5,225 nucleotides of DNA, taken from CAIXZV01 sp037446495. GTDB lineage: Bacteria; Chloroflexota; Limnocylindria; Limnocylindrales; CSP1-4. The stretch covers positions 1 to 5,225 of the forward strand of contig JBBIIL010000142.1 in the NCBI GenBank assembly GCA_037446495.1. Direction: 5' to 3'. This document shows, piece after piece, positions 1-4,239 of the stretch. The first letter of the stretch is position 1. The number at the start of each line of letters is the position of its first letter. Both the position numbers and the translations under genes were made by a program. The notes under the pieces were generated by a model. That model searched no databases, was not told the origin of the DNA, and saw nothing but the letters and a program-made list of their open reading frames with translations.

Positions 1-536
1 AGGTTCTGCGCGTAGGTGGCGAGCACCTCGCGGTAGTGCGGGTGCACGTTGCGCCCGACGACCACCTTCTCGCGCTTGACCAGCCGGCAGGCCATCATCG
101 CCGCCTCGGTCATCGCGGTGCTGCCGTCGTACATCGACGCGTTGGCCAGATCGGTCCCCATCAGCTGGGCGACCATCGTCTGGAACTCGAAGATGGCCTG
201 GAGCGTCCCCTGCGCGATCTCCGGCTGGTAGGGCGTGTAGGCCGTGTAGAACTCGGAGCGCAGCAGGAGCTGGTCGATGAAGCTCGGCGCGAAGTGGCGG
301 TAGGCGCCGGCGCCCAGGAACGACGCGGTCTTTCGCGAGTCGGCGTTCTGGCCCGCGAGGGCGCCGAGGTGCGCCATCAGGTCGGGCTCGGAGAGCGCTG
401 GCGGCAGGTCCAGGTCGCGCTGGAGCCGGACCGCCGCGGGAACCGGTTCGAACAGCGCGTCGACGCTCGGGGCCCCGATGGCCGCGAGCATCCGGCGCGC
501 GTCCTGGTCCGTGTTGGGGATGTAGCGGTGCGTCAC
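1..536 (-). CDS. gcvPA: Glycine dehydrogenase (decarboxylating) subunit 1, N-terminal part (cut by window edge)
   Basis: This is the N-terminal 178 residues of the first subunit of the split, two-polypeptide P-protein, which with GcvPB and PLP decarboxylates glycine and passes the aminomethyl group to lipoyl-GcvH. The reading frame starts MTHRYIPNT, matching the RYIPNT opening typical of GcvPA. It continues through the SFLGAGAYRHF stretch (about residues 63-73) and the ANASMYDGSTAMTEA stretch (about 141-155), both family hallmarks. The family is usually about 440-450 residues, so roughly 60% is missing beyond base 1. The PLP-binding lysine lies in the partner subunit. The start is GTG at 536-534 and overlaps the gcvH stop as GTGA, which implies translational coupling; I see no strong Shine-Dalgarno sequence. 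The gene is last of three in gcvT-gcvH-gcvPA, and gcvPB is expected next. The identification is firm. Confidence 0.95.
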   Translation of the reverse strand, partial: MTHRYIPNTDQDARRMLAAIGAPSVDALFEPVPAAVRLQRDLDLPPALSEPDLMAHLGALAGQNADSRKTASFLGAGAYRHFAPSFIDQLLLRSEFYTAYTPYQPEIAQGTLQAIFEFQTMVAQLMGTDLANASMYDGSTAMTEAAMMACRLVKREKVVVGRNVHPHYREVLATYAQN

Positions 537-898
537 TTCGTCAACTCGGAGTACTGGGCCGCGTCGAGCAGCTGCTGCGCCTCGGCCGGGTCCGCCGGCT
601 TGATGACGACCATCCAGCTCGCGTGCGCGTCCTGGTTGATGGACTCCGGCTTCTCGGCGAGGCCGGCGTTGGTCTCGGCGATGGTTCCCGACATGGGCGC
701 GAAGATCTCGGAGACGGCCTTGACCGACTCGACCGTGCCGATCTGCTCGCCCCTCTTCACCGCCCGCCCGACCTCGGGCAGCTCGAGGAACACGATGTCG
801 CCCAGCTGCTTCTGGGCGTAATCGGTGATGCCCATGCGCCCGGTCGCCGTCTCGAACCACTCGTGATCGTTTGTGTACCTATAAGTCTCGGGATACAT
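533..898 (-). CDS. gcvH: Glycine cleavage system H protein
   Basis: This encodes the small lipoyl carrier of the glycine cleavage system, which shuttles the aminomethyl group from P-protein to T-protein and is reoxidised by L-protein. It has 121 residues, slightly shorter than the usual 125-130. The N-terminus (YRYTNDHEWFE, residues 6-16) and GITDYAQKQLGDIVFLELP (23-41) are typical. The lipoylation site is clear: ESVKAVSE at 57-64, with the modified lysine at K60. The C-terminal part is less canonical. Where most family members read close to NEDPYGEGW, this one reads NQDAHASW (residues 88-95), keeping the Trp and the first Asp. The ATG start follows the gcvT stop after only three bases, with AGGAG placed nine bases upstream. 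The stop overlaps the gcvPA start. A lipoate attachment enzyme would be needed elsewhere in the genome. The identification is firm. Confidence 0.96.
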   Translation of the reverse strand: MYPETYRYTNDHEWFETATGRMGITDYAQKQLGDIVFLELPEVGRAVKRGEQIGTVESVKAVSEIFAPMSGTIAETNAGLAEKPESINQDAHASWMVVIKPADPAEAQQLLDAAQYSELTK

Positions 899-901
899 CG
901 C

Positions 902-2017
902 TCAGCTCTCCTGTCGGTGATAGAACGGCAGCCTGACCACGCGGGCCCGCGCCGCGAGGCCCTCGACGTCCACGTCCACCAGCGCGCCCGGCTCCGCGTG
1001 GGAGGCGGACAGGCTGGCCAGCCCGATCGCTCTCTTGACCGACGGCCCGTCGCCGCCGCTCGTCACCGAGCCGACGACGGCGCCGCCCGCGCGCACGTGA
1101 CACCCGCGCCGCGCCACGGCCGGGTCGATCATCTCGAACCCGACGCTCCGCCGGCCGACGCCGCCGCTCCTCTGCGCGGCGAGCGCGTCGCGTCCGAGAA
1201 AGTCGCCCTTGTCCCACGCGACGAGATCGTCGAGGCCCGCCTCGAGCGGCGTCATCGCGTCGTCGACGTCGATCCCCACGAGGCGGACGCCCGCTTCGAG
1301 GCGCAAGGTCTCGAGCGCGGCCAGGCCGACGGGCAGCAACCCCTCGGGCTCACCTTCCTGGAGGACGGCCGTCCACACCTTGAGGGCGCCCTGCGGCGGG
1401 ACGAGCAGCTCGTAGCCGTTCTCGCCCGTCCGGCTCGTGCGGACGACGGTGGCCCGCACGGTCGCCACCTCCCCGTGCGCGAACGAGCCCGGCTCGAGGT
1501 CGGCCAGCACCAGGCTCGTCAGCGCCTGGAGCACATCTTCCGCCATCGGTCCCTCGAGCGCCAGTCCGGCGTAGCGCGCGCTGGTGTCGAGCGCGACGAC
1601 GTCGCCGAACGCCCGCGCCTGCTCCTCAATCCAGGCGAGGTCGGCGGCCGTCCGCGCCGCGTCCACCTCGAGCAGGAAGTGGCTGCCGCCCAGGCGATCG
1701 ACGACGGCCTCGTCGAGAACGGCGCCCGCGGGCGAGAGCAGCACCGAGCGCTGCGACTCCCCGTTCTTCAGTTTCGAGGCGTCGTTGCTCGTGAGGCGCT
1801 GAACCGCGGCGAGCGCGTCGCGCCCGGCGATCTCGACCCGGCCGAGATGGCCCAGGTCGAACAGGCCGGCACGCGTCCGGACCGCCATGTGCTCTTCGAT
1901 CGCCCCGCCGAACGCTTCCGGCAGTTCCCACCCCGCGAACCCTACCATCCGGCCCTCGTGGGCCCGGTGCCAGGCGTTCAGCGGTGTCTTTCGGAGGGCC
2001 GGAATGGGCTCGGACAT
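902..2017 (-). CDS. gcvT: Glycine cleavage system T protein (aminomethyltransferase)
   Basis: This is the T-protein, which takes the aminomethyl group from GcvH, releases ammonia and makes 5,10-methylene-tetrahydrofolate. Its 371 residues are normal for the family (about 360-375). The N-terminus LRKTPLNAWH (8-17) and MVGFAGWELP (24-33) support the ATG start at 2017. Other landmarks are the HMAVRTRAGLFD segment (43-54), TSNDASKL (76-83), LDE at 101-103 with the presumed folate-contacting Asp at D102, TLRLEAG before residue 245, PLEAGL, and DKGDFLGRDAL. Several consensus positions differ. The usual FDVSHMG is FDLGHLG, the usual DD pair is DE, and the usual YTGEDGxE is RTGENGYE. No good Shine-Dalgarno sequence precedes the ATG. 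A promoter-like sequence about 40 bases upstream suggests this gene opens the gcv operon. The adjacent gcvH and gcvPA make the T-protein assignment very likely despite the divergence. Confidence 0.94.
   Translation of the reverse strand: MSEPIPALRKTPLNAWHRAHEGRMVGFAGWELPEAFGGAIEEHMAVRTRAGLFDLGHLGRVEIAGRDALAAVQRLTSNDASKLKNGESQRSVLLSPAGAVLDEAVVDRLGGSHFLLEVDAARTAADLAWIEEQARAFGDVVALDTSARYAGLALEGPMAEDVLQALTSLVLADLEPGSFAHGEVATVRATVVRTSRTGENGYELLVPPQGALKVWTAVLQEGEPEGLLPVGLAALETLRLEAGVRLVGIDVDDAMTPLEAGLDDLVAWDKGDFLGRDALAAQRSGGVGRRSVGFEMIDPAVARRGCHVRAGGAVVGSVTSGGDGPSVKRAIGLASLSASHAEPGALVDVDVEGLAARARVVRLPFYHRQES
908..912 (-). promoter_or_regulatory. Ribosome binding site of gcvH inside the end of gcvT
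   Basis: AGGAG on the minus strand lies nine bases before the gcvH ATG and is embedded in the last codons of gcvT. It fixes the gcvH start and indicates that gcvT and gcvH are translated from one message. Confidence 0.7.
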
Positions 2018-2059
2018 CGGGTGGCCAGCGCAGCGGGGCGGAACGCCGAACGTCAGCTA

Positions 2060-2088
2060 ACACTACTATGCGGTCGGATGCCGGTCAA
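2060..2088 (-). promoter_or_regulatory. Candidate sigma-70-type promoter of the gcvTH-PA operon
   Basis: On the minus strand a -35-like TTGACC (2088-2083) is separated by exactly 17 bases from a -10-like TAGTGT (2065-2060). The -35 matches TTGACA in five of six positions. The -10 keeps the TAnnnT skeleton and sits in a locally A/T-richer patch that stands out in this GC-rich DNA. Initiation near 2053 would give a leader of about 36 bases before gcvT. That is too short for a glycine riboswitch. The call rests on the motif alone. Confidence 0.45.
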
Positions 2089-2101
2089 GGCGCGAGGCAG
2101 G

Positions 2102-2131
2102 CGCGACGACCTCTCGCGACGACCTCTCGCG
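2102..2131. repeat. Tandem 13-bp direct repeat upstream of the gcv promoter
   Basis: Two exact copies of the 13-base unit cgcgacgacctct (2102-2114 and 2115-2127) are followed by the first four bases of a third (2128-2131). The array lies 14-43 bases upstream of the candidate -35 box of gcvT, in the gap after the stop of the secreted-protein gene. It could be a tandem operator or only replication slippage. Each unit together with the start of the next can also form a four-base-pair stem (gcga/tcgc), too weak to call a terminator. Confidence 0.8.
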
Positions 2132-2155
2132 GGGGGCTGGCGAGGCGGGTCGAGG

Positions 2156-2662
2156 TCAGAACTTCGTAGTCGCATCCACGGTGTCACCGCCCTTGATGGA
2201 GAACCAGGACACGAGGGTCTTGTTCCCCTCGTCGCGCTTCTCGATCCCGCGGCGGTGATTGGAGCGTATGACGAGCGTGTACTCGCCCGGGGGCAGGTCC
2301 GGCACGGCGAAGCGGCCGCTGCCGTCCGCGGTCGTGTGCTTCAGGAACGGCACCGACAGGTTGCGCGTTCCGCACTGCCCCATGGTGAGTTCGCGAGGCG
2401 ACGGGAATATCGCGCAATCGAGCGGGAACTCCCGCTTTCCGGCAAATACCCAGACGTCGCTGCCCGCGTCGGGCAGGCTGGCGGCATCATGACCGTCGCC
2501 ATAGACAACCCTGCCCTGCACGGTGCCGACGTCCGGCCGGCGCGCCGTCGCCGCGCCACGGTCCTGCGCGTTCGCGGGCGCAATCTGCGACGCGACGAGC
2601 GCGAACCAGACCGTCAGCGCCGCCGCCAGCAGCCCGTCGACGTTGTGCCGATCGACTGTCAT
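2156..2662 (-). CDS. Secreted protein with carboxypeptidase regulatory-like (transthyretin-like) domain
   Basis: This 168-residue protein has an N-terminal Sec signal. A hydrophobic core (LLAAALTVWFALVA, residues 11-24) is followed by a signal peptidase I site of AxA type, with likely cleavage after APANA at A32. The mature part starts a beta-sandwich of the carboxypeptidase-regulatory/transthyretin-like kind: GTVQGRVVYGDG at 46-57, a WVFAGK strand near 71-76, then TADGSGRFAVPDLPPGEYTLVIR at 111-133. This last stretch is the classic DG-x-GxF-x-(L)PPGxYxL signature. Three parts do not belong to the core signature: two cysteines at C83 and C97 that could form a disulfide, an insertion with PLDCAIFPSP, and a C-terminal extension (134-168). 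Such domains are usually extracytoplasmic accessory or binding modules; no enzymatic residue is visible. The ATG is chosen because a strong GGAGG stands seven bases upstream and the signal peptide begins there. The open frame continues upstream, but that extension crosses a terminator-like hairpin. The exact role is unknown. Confidence 0.85.
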   Translation of the reverse strand: MTVDRHNVDGLLAAALTVWFALVASQIAPANAQDRGAATARRPDVGTVQGRVVYGDGHDAASLPDAGSDVWVFAGKREFPLDCAIFPSPRELTMGQCGTRNLSVPFLKHTTADGSGRFAVPDLPPGEYTLVIRSNHRRGIEKRDEGNKTLVSWFSIKGGDTVDATTKF

Positions 2663-2664
2663 GG

Positions 2665-2688
2665 CTCCCCCTCCCGACCTCTGTCGGG
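2665..2688 (-). promoter_or_regulatory. Strong ribosome binding site partly inside a small hairpin
   Basis: Upstream of the ATG at 2662 the minus strand carries a purine run (2675-2665) containing GGAGG at 2674-2670, seven bases from the start. A perfect six-base-pair inverted repeat (2688-2683 with 2678-2673, loop AGAG) pairs the first two Gs of that GGAGG. The site decides the start codon. Whether the hairpin limits ribosome access is inference. Confidence 0.6.
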
Positions 2689-2717
2689 CATCGTGACGCA
2701 CGCACACGACGCCGGTC

Positions 2718-2759
2718 GCGCGCACCGCCTCGAGGACTCCGCAGTCAGATGGTGCGCGC
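2718..2759. repeat. Perfect 9-bp inverted repeat with 24-base spacer
   Basis: The arms gcgcgcacc (2718-2726) and ggtgcgcgc (2751-2759) are exact reverse complements separated by 24 bases. The repeat lies in the leader of the secreted-protein gene, about 60 bases before its start. It could fold as an RNA stem or serve as a dyad operator. In DNA this GC-rich, chance formation is also plausible. Confidence 0.6.
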
Positions 2760-2892
2760 ACTCCTCGCCGTCGGTCAACCCGGCCCCGAGCCCGTGCCCC
2801 GAAACCGGATCCGAGCGCGCGGCTCCGGGCGCGCAGGTTCCGCCCCCGCCACCAGGGCTGGTCGGGCTCAACCACTCGGCACGTGCGAAGAC

Positions 2893-2923
2893 GCGAAGGG
2901 CCACCACGAGGGTGGCCCTTCGC
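2893..2923 (-). terminator. Perfect 13-bp hairpin, probable transcription terminator
   Basis: Bases 2893-2905 (gcgaagggccacc) pair perfectly with 2911-2923 (ggtggcccttcgc) around a five-base loop. It lies about 65 bases beyond the stop of the small membrane-protein gene and before the leader of the next gene, which is the expected place for a terminator. A run of T after the stem is nearly absent on the minus strand (GTCTTCGC follows) and absent on the plus strand. It may therefore act as a weak or T-less terminator or as an mRNA 3'-end stabiliser. The stem's own A-A/T-T step resembles common bacterial terminators. Confidence 0.7.
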
Positions 2924-2987
2924 AGGCACCCGGGCGACCACGGGCGGAACAGCCCGCCGACCGCCTCGCGCGTTCACGCTGGCGGTC

Positions 2988-3254
2988 TCACGGCATTTCG
3001 AGCGCCATCGCGGCCAGCACGAACCCCACCGCGGCAACGCGGAGCAGTTCGTCCTGAGCCTGTTCGGGTGTCATCCTCACGACCCGCCTGGCGCCCCAGA
3101 GTACGGCCCCCCCGTAGATCAGGAGGATCAGCCCGACGAACGCGGCGTCGAGCCCGCCGCCCGGCGACCCGCCCCGCATGCGCAGGAGTCGATGGGTGAA
3201 ACCGGTGAGCGCCAGCGCCGCCGCGCACGCGCACGAGAAGCGCGTAGGGTTCAA
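2988..3254 (-). CDS. Small multi-pass membrane protein, unassigned, coupled to upstream Tat-signal gene
   Basis: I do not recognise the family. With the TTG start at 3254 it has 88 residues and two to three hydrophobic segments: about residues 6-19 (FSCACAAALALTGF), 34-54 (LDAAFVGLILLIYGG and onward) and 71-86 (LRVAAVGFVLAAMALE). Between the last two is a basic stretch (ARRVVR) and then an acidic one (TPEQAQDE), consistent with a cytoplasmic loop. TTG is preferred because GGAGG (3263-3259) stands four bases before it and because TTG overlaps the upstream stop as TTGA, the same compact junction style as GTGA in the gcv operon. Alternatives are GTG at 3281, which has no clear ribosome binding site, and ATG at 3179, which would lose the first hydrophobic segment. 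A terminator-like hairpin follows. Its function is unknown, but its coupling to the previous gene suggests a shared job. Confidence 0.6.
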   Translation of the reverse strand: MNPTRFSCACAAALALTGFTHRLLRMRGGSPGGGLDAAFVGLILLIYGGAVLWGARRVVRMTPEQAQDELLRVAAVGFVLAAMALEMP

Positions 3255-4078
3255 ATGGCCTCCGCATCTGCTTGGGCGCACTCGCTGTCGTAGATCATCG
3301 TCAGCAGGACCGTGAGAATGGCGTAGATGCCCGACTCCGCGCCGAGACTGAGGATCCCCAGGATGGCCGACGCGATGCTGACCGCGTAGATCATCGCCCT
3401 GAGATCCCTGCAGGACAGCGGCGGGGCCACGTAGAACGAACCGCCGATGTCATCGCCCGGCTTCTGGTCGGCCACCAGCACGACTGGCCGGGTGCTGACC
3501 CCGCGCCGGTCGAAGCGATCCGCGAGGCTGGCGAGCCGGGGCACCGCCCTCCGCATGATCGCCGCGACATGCTCCTCGGCGACCCGGTCGAGCGCCACCG
3601 TCGTCGTGTCGACGTCCTCGGGCACCCGCTCGGTGAACCCGCAGCGGTTCGCCATCTCGAGGACCGTCTGCTGGTAGCGCGCCGACAGGTCTCGCGCGAA
3701 GGCGTCGCGCCCGAGGCGCTCCAGCCCGTCCCGCAGCCTCGCCCGAACGAGCCCGTCATGTCCCGATTGCACCAGGTGCGCCGCCAGCAGGTCGAGGTTG
3801 GCGGACAGCACGCGCACGTGCTCTCCCTTGATCCCGCCCACGCCCCGCATCCCGCGGTGGACCGTCACCAGCTCCCGGCCGACGTGCTCCAGGACCTGGT
3901 CGTCCCCGCCCACCTGCGGCGACCTCGCCGCCGCCCACGCCGAGGAGGCCCGGCTCAGCGCCGCGCCGGCCATGACCGGGACGCAGCAGGCCGCGCCCGC
4001 CAACAACAAACGACGACGGTCGATCCCGGACGATGCCGACCCGGTGTCGGGCCGGCCGCTTCCCTGTGCGTGCGCCAC
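3251..4078 (-). CDS. Tat-exported protein of unknown function with Cys-flanked hydrophobic C-terminal hairpin
   Basis: I do not recognise a named family. The 275-residue product begins with a twin-arginine type signal: a polar stretch, then DRRRLLLAG at residues 20-28, a hydrophobic core to about 41, and a probable AxA cleavage site after A49 (SSAWA). A middle region (about 55-200) is charged and looks mainly alpha-helical, with a notable HRGMRGVGGIKGEHVRVL stretch near 74-91. The C-terminus changes character. After GDDIGG (208-213), two hydrophobic segments, about 228-245 and 250-263, lie between C223 and C267; both cysteines could form a disulfide after export. The GTG start is supported by GGAGGT (4089-4084) five bases upstream, and the Tat signal follows directly. 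The next gene overlaps the stop by four bases. It could be a membrane-anchored periplasmic protein or a precursor whose C-terminal part is released. Confidence is high that it is a gene and low on role. Confidence 0.85.
   Translation of the reverse strand: MAHAQGSGRPDTGSASSGIDRRRLLLAGAACCVPVMAGAALSRASSAWAAARSPQVGGDDQVLEHVGRELVTVHRGMRGVGGIKGEHVRVLSANLDLLAAHLVQSGHDGLVRARLRDGLERLGRDAFARDLSARYQQTVLEMANRCGFTERVPEDVDTTTVALDRVAEEHVAAIMRRAVPRLASLADRFDRRGVSTRPVVLVADQKPGDDIGGSFYVAPPLSCRDLRAMIYAVSIASAILGILSLGAESGIYAILTVLLTMIYDSECAQADAEAI
3259..3263 (-). promoter_or_regulatory. Ribosome binding site supporting a TTG start
   Basis: GGAGG on the minus strand stands four bases before TTG at 3254-3252, inside the last codons of the upstream gene. 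The TTG overlaps the upstream TGA by sharing TTGA. This is the main reason for choosing TTG over GTG 3281 or ATG 3179; the spacing is a little short. Confidence 0.5.
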
Positions 4079-4083
4079 GGCAC

Positions 4084-4089
4084 ACCTCC
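4084..4089 (-). promoter_or_regulatory. Ribosome binding site supporting the GTG start of the Tat-signal gene
   Basis: GGAGGT on the minus strand stands five bases before GTG at 4078-4076. It is the clearest ribosome binding site in the window and fixes the non-ATG start so that the full n-region of the Tat signal is included. Confidence 0.75.
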
Positions 4090-4239
4090 GGTTTCCGCGG
4101 GCCTCCCACGCTCCGCGCGGGAGCCCGCCCGTCGGTGCGCGACCTCGCTGGTTGCCCAGCCTGCCTCACCGCGTCGTTCTGCCGGAGGCGCCCGGCGTGC
4201 GCAGGCCGCCCTGCGCCGGCCGACCTCGCGTTCTGCTGG

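Larger units (their letters stand above)
2663..2892. other. Non-coding leader between hairpin and secreted-protein gene
   Basis: This stretch has no coding region I can support on either strand. It holds the ribosome binding site and hairpin next to 2662, and a longer inverted repeat at 2718-2759. It also has a lone -35-like TTGACC on the minus strand at 2778-2773; about 18 bases further on there is only a poor -10 (CACCAT). A promoter for the secreted-protein gene should lie here, but I cannot place it with confidence. Confidence 0.5.

Noticed and set aside
36..821. Plus-strand open frame of 261 codons opposite gcvPA and gcvH
   Set aside because: It covers two clearly identified conserved genes on the minus strand and its own translation has no family signature.
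2089..2155. Terminator after the secreted-protein gene
   Set aside because: Only four-base-pair stems can form from the tandem repeats and no T-run follows, so I do not call a terminator. Read-through into gcvT is possible.
2800..2885. Possible tRNA on the minus strand (GCCGAGTGGTTGAG resembles a Ser/Leu tRNA D-arm)
   Set aside because: No matching acceptor stem and no proper T-arm (GGTTCGANTCC-like) at the right distance. The resemblance is limited to one segment.
2663..3037. N-terminal extension of the secreted-protein frame up to base 3037
   Set aside because: The extension would place the Sec signal peptide in the middle of the protein, is Arg-rich, and spans the 13-bp hairpin. The ATG at 2662 has a strong ribosome binding site and starts right at the signal peptide.
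623..3199. Very long plus-strand open frame (858 codons)
   Set aside because: It runs antisense through gcvH, gcvT and the secreted-protein gene. The translation is Arg/Ala/Gly/His-rich with no recognisable domain. In GC-rich DNA such frames are common shadows of real genes on the other strand.
4079..4239. Possible sigma-54 (-24/-12) promoter between the regulator and the Tat-signal gene
   Set aside because: I looked for GG-N10-GC with TGGC/TTGC context on the minus strand. The closest candidates (around 4244-4258 and around 4150) have the wrong spacing or lack the conserved bases.
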